NCBI GenBank assembly: GCA_014873095.1
Contig: CP050848.1
Location: 1,736,001 to 1,800,000, forward strand
Direction: 5' to 3'
DNA length: 64,000 nt
DNA from: Planctomycetales bacterium ZRK34
GTDB lineage: Bacteria; Planctomycetota; Phycisphaerae; Phycisphaerales; Zrk34
Shown: positions 53,966 through 64,000 of the stretch, in pieces
How positions within the stretch are numbered: position 1 is the first letter of the stretch
Layout of the letters: each line of letters begins with the position of its first letter
The notes under the pieces: generated by a model
Database searches by the model: none
What the model saw: the letters and a program-made list of their open reading frames with translations, nothing else
Told to the model about the DNA's origin: nothing
Translations under genes and position numbers: made by a program

Positions 53966-54703
53966 TCATTCCCCCAAGGCCTGGCGCAGCTTCGACGTGG
54001 GGCCGGGTTTCTTGGAATCCGGCGCGGCGCGCCCTTTCGGCAGCGAGGGCGCTACATTCGGGAAAGACGGCTCGGCGGCTGTTGGCACTTCCGACATCAC
54101 CGGCTCGGGCGCGCTCGGCGACTCGGCGGGCGATGATTCGACATCGTCGACGGGTTTTGATGGAGCCGCCAGATGGACCTTCTGCTTGACGGATGCCTTG
54201 GCAGCGTTGACGGTCGCCAGGCGCTTGGGATCGGTCCAGTCGACATCTTCGGAGCGTATGGAAGTGCCGTTGACGAGGTTGTACATGTCGAGAGTCGCGC
54301 TTTGGGTCAACTGCATCGGCACGCGGGCGCGGATGATGCCCCGGTACGGGTTGTACCAGAACGCCGCCAGATCACCTTCCCCCACGATGCGCGCAGGATT
54401 AAATGCATCGGACTGCTCTTCGGCAACGATGTCGATCCACGGGCGGGCCTGGTCGTCGAACAACTGATTGATCGGCAACCGCTCAAACCACGCCGCATCG
54501 ATCTTCAGCGGGTAGCCCCGCCGGCTCGTGTCCACTTCCCCCAGCGCCGCGAAGTACAGCGCTTTGCTGTCGATGGCGCGCAGTGACTCGTGGACCAGCG
54601 TGACTTTGTCGAGCCACTGTTCCTGCCCGCGCTGCAGCCAGATGATGCCGCCGAGTACCCCGATCAGCACCAGAGCCAGGATGGTGTCAAAAAGCAAGCG
54701 CAT
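53966..54703 (-). CDS. Membrane-anchored hypothetical protein
   Basis: The 245-residue protein has one N-terminal helix (FDTILALVLIGVLGGIIWL) and a soluble domain with a conserved-looking core (YFAALGEVDTSRRGYPLKI, AFWYNPYRGIIRARVPMQLT, LVNGTSI). The last 75 residues are Pro/Ser/Ala/Glu-rich and probably disordered. I do not recognise a family. It lies 95 bases after the TIM-barrel gene region and is divergent from the M16 pair. Confidence 0.65.
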   Translation of the reverse strand: MRLLFDTILALVLIGVLGGIIWLQRGQEQWLDKVTLVHESLRAIDSKALYFAALGEVDTSRRGYPLKIDAAWFERLPINQLFDDQARPWIDIVAEEQSDAFNPARIVGEGDLAAFWYNPYRGIIRARVPMQLTQSATLDMYNLVNGTSIRSEDVDWTDPKRLATVNAAKASVKQKVHLAAPSKPVDDVESSPAESPSAPEPVMSEVPTAAEPSFPNVAPSLPKGRAAPDSKKPGPTSKLRQALGE

Positions 54704-54790
54704 AGAGCATCCCTGAGCATACTGCCTCCTATTCGGTGTTATCGGCGCAAGCGGCAGTCGACTTTACGACCGCCGCCGGCGTGATCTGAC

Positions 54791-56113
54791 ATGACCGATC
54801 CACCCCGGTACAATGCGGCCTTCGCATCGCATATGACGCCATTTTCAGCAAGGAAACGCCGCTTGAACCTTTCCGCCGCCACCGCCCCGCCGATACTGAC
54901 CCACCGCTATGCCAACGGGTTGACCCTCGTGGTCGAACCGATGGCGGGCGTGGCCAGCGTCGGTATGACGTTGCTGACCCCGGCCGGCGCCGCCACCGAA
55001 CCGCAGGCCCGACAGGGTGTCGCCGGCATGCTCAGCGAAATGATCTTCCGCGGGGCCGGCAAGCTGGACTCGCGGGCGCATTCGGATGCGCTGGACCGAC
55101 TGGGCGTGCATCGATCCAGCGATGTGTACACCCAGCACATGCGACTCGGCGCGACCATGATGGGCGAGCGCGTCGCCGAGGCTCTGCCGCTGCTGATCGA
55201 TTGCGTGACTCGCCCGCACCTGGCGGACGATGCGTTTGACCCGAGCCGCCAGTTGGCGATCGCGTCGATCGAAGCCCTCGAAGATGACCCCCAGCACAAG
55301 GTGATGATCGAGCTGAAGCGCCATCACCTCGGCGAGCCGATCGGGCGATCGACGATGGGCCGGATCGATCACCTCGAAGCGATGGGCGTCGACGATGTGC
55401 GCACATTCGCTGAGCAGCGCTGCGTCAGCGGCGGGTCGATTCTGGCGATGGCCGGCTGCGTGGATTTCGAGATGGTGCGCGACCAGATCGGCGAGTTGAT
55501 CGAAGACTGGAGTGGCGCGGCCGACGAGATCGCGTCCAACGATCCGCCGGCCCGCAGCTACCACCACATGCAAGCTGAAAGCGCCCAGCAGCACATCGGC
55601 GTCGCCTACGACACGATCGGCGAACTGGACCCGCAGAACATGACCCAGCGTGTGGCGCTGGCGGTGCTCAGCGGGGGCATGAGCGGGCGACTGTTCACCG
55701 AGGTGCGTGAAAATCGCGGGCTCTGCTATTCGGTGTACGCCACTTACGGAGCCGAGCGCGGGCGCGGGTTCGTGTATGGCTACGCCGGCACGACGCCGCA
55801 GCGGGCCGATGAAACCCTGCAGGTGATGACGGGCGAATTGCGCCGCATGGCCGACGGCGTCGACGCCGATGAATTCGACCGCGCGATCGTCGGCCTCAAG
55901 TCGCGCCTCGTCATGCAGGGCGAATCCACCGGCGCCCGCGCCGCGTCGCTGGCCGGCGATCAGTTCATGCGCGGCAAGCCCCGCACGCTCGACGACATCG
56001 CCGCCGCCATCGACGACGTCACCCTCGACAAGCTCAACGACTTCGTCGCCGCCCACAAGCCCGGCGACATGACCACGCTGAACATCGGCCCCGAGCCGCT
56101 GAGAAACGACTGA
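54791..56113 (+). CDS. M16-family peptidase subunit lacking the zinc-binding motif
   Basis: The 440-residue protein has the M16 double-domain fold but, where active members have HxxEH, it has GVAGMLSEMIFRGA, so the zinc site is lost. The C-terminal half keeps SGRLFTEVRENRGLCYSVYATYG, the Arg/Tyr substrate-holding region. It is the non-catalytic partner of the next gene, 2 bases downstream, as in two-subunit M16B peptidases such as the mitochondrial processing peptidase and bacterial YmxG-like pairs. The start may be 54791 or ATG 54833; neither has a clear RBS. Confidence 0.88.
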   Translation: MTDPPRYNAAFASHMTPFSARKRRLNLSAATAPPILTHRYANGLTLVVEPMAGVASVGMTLLTPAGAATEPQARQGVAGMLSEMIFRGAGKLDSRAHSDALDRLGVHRSSDVYTQHMRLGATMMGERVAEALPLLIDCVTRPHLADDAFDPSRQLAIASIEALEDDPQHKVMIELKRHHLGEPIGRSTMGRIDHLEAMGVDDVRTFAEQRCVSGGSILAMAGCVDFEMVRDQIGELIEDWSGAADEIASNDPPARSYHHMQAESAQQHIGVAYDTIGELDPQNMTQRVALAVLSGGMSGRLFTEVRENRGLCYSVYATYGAERGRGFVYGYAGTTPQRADETLQVMTGELRRMADGVDADEFDRAIVGLKSRLVMQGESTGARAASLAGDQFMRGKPRTLDDIAAAIDDVTLDKLNDFVAAHKPGDMTTLNIGPEPLRND

Positions 56114-56115
56114 AT

Positions 56116-57357
56116 ATGCCCGTCGAATTCAAACACACCACGCTGGACAACGGCCTGACGATCGTCGCCGAGGTCAACCCCAACGCCCACACCGCCGCCA
56201 CCGGTTTCTTCGTCAAGGCCGGGTCGCGCGATGAAGTCACCGAACTCATGGGCGTTTCGCACTTCCTCGAGCACATGATGTTCAAGGGCACCGAGCGACG
56301 CACCGCCGCCGAGGTCAACCGCGATTTCGATCGCATCGGCGCCAACTACAACGCCTCGACCAGCCAGGAAGTCACCAACTACTACGCCCATGTTTTGCCG
56401 GAATACCTCGGCGACGCGCTCGACCTACTGACGGATATTCTCCGCCCGACGCTGCGCGGCGATGACTTCGACATGGAAAAGAACGTCATCCTCGAAGAGA
56501 TCGGCATGTACGAAGATCGGCCGTTCTGGGTGGCGTACGAACAGGTGATGGAACGCTACTTCGGGCCCCACCCGCTGGGCCATCGCGTGCTCGGCACCAA
56601 CGATTCAATCACGAAGCTGACGCGCAACCAGATGATGGGCTACTTCAATACGCGCTACAGCCCGAACAACATGGTCGCCTCACTGGCCGGGCGCGTCGAC
56701 TTCGATCGATGCGTCGATCAGATCGCCAAGGCGACTGAGTCGTGGACACCCGCCGAGGTCAGCCGCAACTATCGCCCCCCGCAACCGGTGATCAGCGATC
56801 ATCACCTGACGCGCAGCTCGACAAACATGCACTACCTGGTGGCGCTGACCGATGCGCCGTCGGCACAGGACGATCGCCGCTATGCCGCCGCGGTGCTGGC
56901 CAACGTGCTGGGTGATTCAGACGGCAGCCGACTGTACTGGAAACTGATCGATCCCGGCATCGCCGACGAGGCGGAACTTTCGCATCACAGCTTCGATCAG
57001 ACGGGTGTGAACCTGATGTATTTGAGTTGCTCGCCGAGTCAGGCCGAGCGGGCCGAGACGATTTTCGACGAGGTGCTCACCGGCGCCGGCGATAATCTGA
57101 CAGCCGAAGAAGTCGAGCGAGCCACACGCAAGATGGCGATGGACCTGACGCTTCAAAACGAGCGCCCCGCCGGACGGATGATGGCCCTGGGCGCGCAATG
57201 GTTGTATCTGAACAAGTACCTGCCGCTGGCCGATGAACTGCAGCGCCTGACCGCGGTGAGCGTGGACGATCTGCAATCGCTGCTGACAGCGTACCCCCTG
57301 TCGCCCCGCGCCGCGGTGCGCCTGTCACCGGCCGCCGCTCCCACTTCCGCACAATAG
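56116..57357 (+). CDS. M16-family zinc peptidase, catalytic subunit
   Basis: The 413-residue subunit has the catalytic zinc motif HFLEHMMFKGTERR (HxxEH), with the third ligand Glu in the region NVILEEIGMYED. The second domain (VLANVLGDSDGSRLYWKLID) is present. Together with the preceding non-catalytic subunit it should form a heterodimeric peptidase that degrades or processes short peptides. No signal peptide is seen, so it probably acts in the cytoplasm. Confidence 0.92.
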   Translation: MPVEFKHTTLDNGLTIVAEVNPNAHTAATGFFVKAGSRDEVTELMGVSHFLEHMMFKGTERRTAAEVNRDFDRIGANYNASTSQEVTNYYAHVLPEYLGDALDLLTDILRPTLRGDDFDMEKNVILEEIGMYEDRPFWVAYEQVMERYFGPHPLGHRVLGTNDSITKLTRNQMMGYFNTRYSPNNMVASLAGRVDFDRCVDQIAKATESWTPAEVSRNYRPPQPVISDHHLTRSSTNMHYLVALTDAPSAQDDRRYAAAVLANVLGDSDGSRLYWKLIDPGIADEAELSHHSFDQTGVNLMYLSCSPSQAERAETIFDEVLTGAGDNLTAEEVERATRKMAMDLTLQNERPAGRMMALGAQWLYLNKYLPLADELQRLTAVSVDDLQSLLTAYPLSPRAAVRLSPAAAPTSAQ

Positions 57358-57414
57358 CCCTACCCGCCAGTTCGCCCCCTTTCCAATTTCTCACCATCTC
57401 GGCACAACGCCCCT

Positions 57415-57515
57415 GCGTCACGAAACGCCCCGCACCCCGCAACGGTCCGCGTCACGCAACGGCCCGCCCCCCGCAACGTTCCGTGTCACGCAACGCCCCG
57501 CACCCCGCAACGACC
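57415..57515. repeat. Three tandem copies of a 34-bp unit
   Basis: Copies begin at about 57415, 57449 and 57483. They share GTCACGCAACG, a CCCGC-rich middle and CCGCAACG. Identity is high but not perfect. No spacers are present, so it is not a CRISPR array. Confidence 0.85.
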
Positions 57516-57605
57516 ATCGCATAACACACACCACAAGCACGTGACAGGCGGCACGTGGCGCACCCACACAAACCGTTACCCACAAACCATTTACGCCTCA
57601 ACACG

Positions 57606-57650
57606 CAGAACACAAGAACATATTTAAGTTAAATATGTTCTTGTGTTCTG
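57606..57650. repeat. Perfect 45-bp AT-rich palindrome
   Basis: A 22-nt arm at 57606-57627 (starting CAGAACACAAGAACAT) returns in exact reverse complement at 57629-57650 around a single G. It is AT-rich like the palindrome at 14784-14839 and likewise lies in a convergent gap, but lacks a T-run. Confidence 0.92.
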
Positions 57651-57780
57651 ATTCGTATATACATCATGCCGGTGGTGTGTGATGAAGGTGAGGGCGGGAC
57701 GAGAGCGGGACAAAATGGACTTGTCTGTTATCGCTGGGCGAAGGCACGGCTGTGGACGCTGCCCTGGGTTTCAACACGAT

Positions 57781-58209
57781 TCACACGCGAACGCCGCAGA
57801 AGCGCAGCCCCACGTCGTGATACATGCTCGACACGTAGCGACAGAACGCCACCGTGACATCGATCTGCCGCATCGTCTGATCCGGCATCGGCAGGTGGAG
57901 CGTGAGGTGGTCGCCCTTGTGAAACATCCGCTTGGCGATCAGCCCCATGCCGCGGCGTGACAGGTTGTGCGACATGGCCCAAAGCTCGCCCTGGTTCATG
58001 TGCTCGTCGACCCAGGTGAGCTTGACCGGAAAGACAAACCGGGCGCGATCGACATCGCGGCGCTCGGATTCTTCATCGACGGGCATCGGACGCTGCAGCT
58101 CGTTGATCACGTTCTGCAATTGCTGCCACTGCTGCGGTGAAAGATCCCACCGAAACCTGGCGATATGCGCAGGATCCAATTCCATCTGCTCTGCTACTGG
58201 AGTCGTCAT
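57781..58209 (-). CDS. PilZ-domain protein
   Basis: From ATG 58209 the 142-residue protein has a helical N-terminus (LDPAHIARFRWDLSPQQWQQLQNVINEL) and a PilZ domain. RxxxR is in ERRDVDRARF and the (D/N)xSxxG motif in SHNLSRRGMGL; both are expected for c-di-GMP binding. It follows the HDOD-GGDEF gene by 54 bases in the same direction, so a synthase-like enzyme and a c-di-GMP receptor may be expressed together. The output target is unknown. Confidence 0.85.
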   Translation of the reverse strand: MTTPVAEQMELDPAHIARFRWDLSPQQWQQLQNVINELQRPMPVDEESERRDVDRARFVFPVKLTWVDEHMNQGELWAMSHNLSRRGMGLIAKRMFHKGDHLTLHLPMPDQTMRQIDVTVAFCRYVSSMYHDVGLRFCGVRV

Positions 58210-58263
58210 AAGCAAGTTACCCCGTGATTAAATTAAGCTGAGTGTTCAAGCGGGCAGGTTGAG

Positions 58264-59748
58264 TCATACGGCGGCAGGCACGCGCGGTGCGAAGACTCGC
58301 ACGCAGTTGCGTCCTGCGGCCTTGGCGGCATAAACGGCCTGGTCGGCGGCCTTGATCAGTTGCTCCGGCCGTTTGAAGAATCGCACGCCGTCGTAGGTCG
58401 CCACGCCCATGGACGCGGTGATGCGCAACACGAGATCTTCATCCGCCTCGATATCGGTGGATTCGATGACCAGTCGAAGCTTCTCGGCAACCTGCGCCGC
58501 CTCGGGGCGGGAAAGGCCGGGAATCAATACGGTGAATTCTTCGCCGCCGTAGCGCGCCACCAGCGCCTCTTCGGGGGCGTTGTCCATCAAGGTTTTGGCC
58601 AGCGTCATCAACACGCGGTCGCCGGCGAGGTGGCCGTGGGTGTCGTTGACGGATTTGAACTTATCGCCGTCGAGCAGGATCATGCTCAGGGGCGCTGATT
58701 GCCGGGACGCCTGCTCGAACCAGCGGCAGAGCGTTTCGTTGAAATGACCACGGTTGGCGGCGCCGGTCAGCGCATCGCGGGTGGCCTTTTCCTGTAGTTT
58801 GCGATTGCGCTCAGTCAGATCCTGCTGGCTCTTGAGTGAGACTTCCTGCAGGACCTCGTTGGCTTCACAGAGAATCTCGCCGACGTCGCGGACTTTACCG
58901 GTATCGATCTCGAAGAGCTTGGCGATTTCCTGGGTGCCGTTGCCGATGGTCTCCAGCAGATCGGTGGCGTCTGAGGCGTCGATCCCGAAGGTCGATCGCA
59001 ACTGGCTGATCAGATCCTGCATCGCGGTGCAGGAGGTTTCCCGGAGAAACACATCGGCGGCAAGCCCGCCGAGGGCGACGGCCTGAGTGGCCTGGCGCAT
59101 CGCCGGGGGCGCTTTCTGAGGCTGATGATGATGACGGATCGGCTCGACGAGCACCTCCGGGAGGCGCCACTTCTTGGCCAGCGCCTCACCGACCTGGGCG
59201 TGATCGATCTTCATCTGCTTGCGCTCGGCGCGCCAGAGCTTTTCATGATCGTCGCCGACTTCCGACAACAGTTCGACATACTCGGACTTGAGCGTCTGAA
59301 CCATGGCGATCACGCCGAGGTCCTGCAACAGGCCGGCGAGGAAGGCTTCCTCGCATTCGGCGATGCCGACGCGCTGGGCGATGGAGCGCGCCGCCACCGC
59401 AGCGTAAAGCGAGCGACGGAAAATGACATTGGGATCGTAATCCTCATCACCGGCATTGCGGACGGTGCTCACAAGCGTAAAGCTCAGCGCCAGGGTCTTG
59501 ACGCTGTTGAGGCCGAGAATGACCAGTGCGTGAGAGATCGTGCTGACCGGCTGCGAAAGACCGTAGTAACTGCTGTTGACGGTCTTGAGAATTTTGGTGG
59601 ACAGTGCCGGATCATTGGAGATCGTCTTGGCGATCTGCTTGATGTTGATGCCGTCCTGTCGGCAGAGGTCGATGACCTCCATCGCAATCGCCGGCAAGCT
59701 AGGCAGGCGAGGGCAATTTAAGACCTTGTCCAGAAGAGGCTGATTCAT
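58264..59748 (-). CDS. HDOD-GGDEF protein, probable diguanylate cyclase
   Basis: The 494-residue protein has an N-terminal HDOD domain (about 5-215; LPSLPAIAMEVIDLCRQ, ILGLNSVKTLALSFTLV, FLAGLLQDLGVIAM), a helical linker with coiled-coil pattern (VLQEVSLKSQQDLTERNRKLQEKA) and a C-terminal GGDEF domain (about 325-490) with MILLDGDKFKSVNDTHGHLAGD and the active-site loop ARYGGEEF. The RxxD inhibitory site five residues before GGEEF is not present, so product inhibition is probably lost. It should make cyclic di-GMP. It is followed by the PilZ gene. Confidence 0.9.
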   Translation of the reverse strand: MNQPLLDKVLNCPRLPSLPAIAMEVIDLCRQDGINIKQIAKTISNDPALSTKILKTVNSSYYGLSQPVSTISHALVILGLNSVKTLALSFTLVSTVRNAGDEDYDPNVIFRRSLYAAVAARSIAQRVGIAECEEAFLAGLLQDLGVIAMVQTLKSEYVELLSEVGDDHEKLWRAERKQMKIDHAQVGEALAKKWRLPEVLVEPIRHHHQPQKAPPAMRQATQAVALGGLAADVFLRETSCTAMQDLISQLRSTFGIDASDATDLLETIGNGTQEIAKLFEIDTGKVRDVGEILCEANEVLQEVSLKSQQDLTERNRKLQEKATRDALTGAANRGHFNETLCRWFEQASRQSAPLSMILLDGDKFKSVNDTHGHLAGDRVLMTLAKTLMDNAPEEALVARYGGEEFTVLIPGLSRPEAAQVAEKLRLVIESTDIEADEDLVLRITASMGVATYDGVRFFKRPEQLIKAADQAVYAAKAAGRNCVRVFAPRVPAAV

Positions 59749-59982
59749 TGATACCGTTCTCGCCCTATCGAAACGACGCCGAGCCGTCGATCGTCTTCAT
59801 CATTGGTACGCCGGAGCGTATCACCGCCGCGCACCCCGTTATGGCGCGGCCGGTGATGTTTGTATCGTCGTGAAAAGTAACAGACTTGAGAAAGCCTATG
59901 AGGGTTTGCCGCAAATGTGTAAAGCCCTATAAAACCAGACGGAACTACGCAATCCCCCAACAGAATATCGGTACTGTGCAAA

Positions 59983-60357
59983 CTATTTACTGAGCAATTC
60001 GAGTTTCTGAGCGCGCTCCCGGGCCAGTGGAGCATTGGCGTGATTCGGGTGTTTTTCGGCAAATGCGAGGTAGCGTTGCCGGGCGGTTTGGGGGCGATTT
60101 AACTGCTCGTAACAGCGGGCCACGCGAAACTCCGCCTCCACGGCGCGGGCATCGCTCGGCTCGGCGGCGATCGCCTGTTCGTACACCTCGATCGCCTGCT
60201 CAAACAGCCCGCCGCTGAATTTGAGCGCCGCCGCCTCGTAGGGATCGGCCGCGGTGACCTCGGCGAGTTTCTGATTGCCCCCCCATTGCGTGTATGCGAA
60301 ATACCCGGCGCCGATCAACGCCGCGATCAGCAGGATGCGTCCGAGAGTCATGCCCAT
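59983..60357 (-). CDS. Small membrane-anchored TPR-like protein
   Basis: The 124-residue protein starts at 60357 after AAAGGCGG. It has one N-terminal hydrophobic segment (RILLIAALIGAGYFAYTQW) and about two tetratricopeptide-like helices (AALKFSGGLFEQAIEVYEQAIAAEP, VEAEFRVARCYEQLNRPQTARQRYLAFAEKHP). It probably mediates protein-protein contacts outside the membrane. It lies 27 bases after another small membrane protein. Confidence 0.75.
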   Translation of the reverse strand: MGMTLGRILLIAALIGAGYFAYTQWGGNQKLAEVTAADPYEAAALKFSGGLFEQAIEVYEQAIAAEPSDARAVEAEFRVARCYEQLNRPQTARQRYLAFAEKHPNHANAPLARERAQKLELLSK

Positions 60358-60384
60358 ACGTGCCGCCTTTCGAGTTTTCGGGCG

Positions 60385-60774
60385 TTACGGGCTGGTGGCG
60401 ATCAACCCCTTGAGCGGTCCGAACATCACCGCCCACGCCGCCGCCGCCGCCGCCGCCGCCAACACGATCAACCCGATAATCAGTTTCCATTTGATCCCGG
60501 ATGATCGACCCGAGCGCGACGCGGCGGCGATCTGTGCCGTCGAGCCCATCGCGCCGGTGTCGCGCGCCTGCTGCTGTTTGGCGACCATGGCGTCGTAGCG
60601 TTCGACATCGCGCTGACCGCCGGCCTTGGTCGGCGCCGCGTAATGCCCCCCGCCGTCCGGCCGCTCCAACACGTAAAACATGTGATCGGATCGATCCTTC
60701 ACCGCCCGCCCCACATCCTGCGGCCGCACACTGACAAGCTCGCCCGTAAACGGGCTGTACACCGTAATGCTCAT
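60385..60774 (-). CDS. Small tail-anchored hypothetical protein
   Basis: The 129-residue protein starts at 60774 after GAGGGA. It has an N-terminal beta-like segment (ITVYSPFTGELVSVRPQDVGRAVKD, MFYVLERPDGGGHYAAPTKAGGQRD) and a C-terminal hydrophobic helix (WKLIIGLIVLAAAAAAAAWAVMF) with a long alanine run. No family is recognised. It is followed by the TPR-like gene in the same direction. Confidence 0.7.
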   Translation of the reverse strand: MSITVYSPFTGELVSVRPQDVGRAVKDRSDHMFYVLERPDGGGHYAAPTKAGGQRDVERYDAMVAKQQQARDTGAMGSTAQIAAASRSGRSSGIKWKLIIGLIVLAAAAAAAAWAVMFGPLKGLIATSP

Positions 60775-60856
60775 GCTGTTAAGTCCCTCAAAGAAATGCG
60801 CCCAGTGGCGTGCGCATTATAGTCACGAAAAAACCGGCGGGCAGCGACACAACAAA

Positions 60857-60885
60857 GAAGCCCACGGATGCAATCCGTGGGCTTC
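60857..60885. repeat. Family D hairpin, copy 2
   Basis: The same 13-nt arm GAAGCCCACGGAT as copy 1, with loop GCA, returns as its inverse and is followed by GGGTG. It is downstream of the clpC stop, where it may terminate transcription. Confidence 0.85.
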
Positions 60886-60914
60886 GGGTGGGCTGAAATT
60901 GTCAATTCAATCGA

Positions 60915-63440
<2,526 letters not shown>

Positions 63441-63750
63441 GGTGAAACCTGCTCCTAACGGCCCTGAGTTACGCCCGGATCACTTCCGGTGGGGTTGCCA
63501 GTGATACGTCCCATTATAGGGCCTTGTTCGCTTGTCGCACCCCCGTGGGAAAACCCGACCGCGCGTCAAGCGAATGCTGAGGCCCACATGGTGGTGCTAT
63601 CGGCATTTTGAACGTGCGGCTGTGACAAATCGCAGTCAAGAAGCCCCCGCTGCATGCCGATGTTTTGACAGTTGAGGGCCTTGTCCACGACTGACAATTT
63701 CGTCCCGATCAGACTTCGGGGCGCCTCAAAGGGGGAGCCACATTTCCGGC
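63441..63750. other. Gap upstream of clpC
   Basis: The 310 bp contain a minus-strand TATAAT at 63513-63518 that is a good -10 candidate for clpC, giving a leader of about 65 bases. The -35 is not clear (GCGACA-like at about 15 bp). I see no gene here. Confidence 0.45.
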
Positions 63751-64000
63751 TTGAGATCACCATCATCGCATTCAACACCGCGCGTCAAGCACTCGGCCGC
63801 ACGTGAACTGCCCCTGCGCCTCAGATCACAGACCGTGCTGCGCGTGTCCAAACTGCCGGGCTGGACGCCGATTCTGATGACGGTGGTGATGAGCCTGGGC
63901 GTCGTGTTGATGTGGCGCCACACGATTCAACAGCAGAACAACACAATCAGGCAGTTGATCCACGCCGAGACGCTGCGCACCGCCGACGAATTGACCAGTT
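63751..64000 (+). CDS. Start of a membrane protein (3' end outside window)
   Basis: A frame open from 63676 to the window edge encodes a basic segment (LRLRSQTVLRVSKLPGW) followed by a hydrophobic helix (TPILMTVVMSLGVVLMW) and a hydrophilic helical run (RHTIQQQNNTIRQLIHAETL) as in sensor proteins with a periplasmic domain. The start is uncertain: TTG 63751, GTG 63835 or GTG 63844; none has a clear RBS. The type of protein cannot be told from the fragment. Confidence 0.45.
   Translation, partial: MRSPSSHSTPRVKHSAARELPLRLRSQTVLRVSKLPGWTPILMTVVMSLGVVLMWRHTIQQQNNTIRQLIHAETLRTADELTS

Larger units (their letters stand above)
57358..57780. other. Convergent intergenic region with tandem repeat and palindrome
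   Basis: The 423-bp gap between convergent genes has no convincing gene. It contains three tandem 34-bp copies (57415-57515) and a perfect 45-bp palindrome (57606-57650), listed separately. Small frames at 57666-57960 run antisense into the PilZ gene and lack support. Confidence 0.65.

Noticed and set aside
57415..57515. CRISPR-like array of 34-bp units
   Set aside because: Copies are adjacent, without spacers, and no cas gene is nearby.
59749..59982. c-di-GMP riboswitch upstream of the HDOD-GGDEF gene (a GGCAAACC segment)
   Set aside because: The rest of the riboswitch core (GACGCAAAGCC and the tetraloop receptor) is absent.
59955..59995. Flagellar sigma-28 promoter (TAAA ... CCGATA) on the minus strand
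   Set aside because: The spacing is 13 instead of 15 and flanking bases deviate; only a chance match.

Overview
This 64 kb window is GC-rich chromosomal DNA that looks like a planctomycete, most likely of the Phycisphaerae type. I infer this from several traits: Tat-exported Gfo/Idh/MocA oxidoreductases in tandem, an ECF sigma factor of the Rhodopirellula/Verrucomicrobium kind paired with a FecR-like anti-sigma protein, a PEP-CTERM-type exported protein next to a GFTLIEL prepilin, a DUF58/TgpA-type transglutaminase pair, and many self-complementary intergenic repeats. No rRNA is present, so the placement is an inference.

Layout. 1-8973 (minus strand): the end of a PilZ protein, a transglutaminase/DUF58 pair, a large secreted HEAT-like protein, an EEP-family hydrolase and a glycosyltransferase. 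9211-14360 (plus): three Tat-exported oxidoreductases and a ThuA-like protein, probably a sugar-catabolic locus. 14988-19336: an unusual RNase HII-like protein, a small membrane protein, mnmA and a sigma-70 factor. 19528-23626 (plus): ECF sigma factor, FecR-like anti-sigma, DNRLRE/PEP-CTERM protein and prepilin-like protein. The anti-sigma protein and the exported protein share a homologous C-terminal domain. 23782-33086: two polytopic membrane proteins, pheA, a membrane EEP protein, clpB, an SDR/DUF2867-like protein and a GNAT acetyltransferase. 33229-35972: a glutathione-synthesis pair (GCS2 ligase and gshB) and a RimB-like aspartyl protease.

35979-47956 (minus) is a compact molybdenum nitrogenase cluster, read from right to left: nifH, nifD, nifK, a molbindin (mop), nifE, nifN, nifB, a thioredoxin-like [2Fe-2S] ferredoxin, nifV and nifA. 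A near-consensus sigma-54 -24/-12 element lies upstream of nifH, which fits activation by the NifA encoded at the far end. NifH, NifD and NifK carry cluster III (anaerobe-type) signatures. Together the genes supply the structural proteins, cofactor assembly (NifB, NifE, NifN, NifV), molybdenum binding, a possible electron carrier and the activator. nifU, nifS, nifQ, nifI1/nifI2 and draTG are not in the window.

48349-64000: tRNA-Ser(CGA), a secreted beta-propeller-like protein, a GGCT-like protein, a YbdK-like ligase, an M20 amidohydrolase, a Tat-exported TIM-barrel isomerase, a two-gene M16 peptidase (one subunit lacking the zinc motif), a PilZ protein beside an HDOD-GGDEF protein, two small membrane proteins, clpC and the start of a membrane protein. 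Several families of intergenic inverted repeats recur. Every convergent protein-gene gap longer than 50 bp contains a long inverted repeat.
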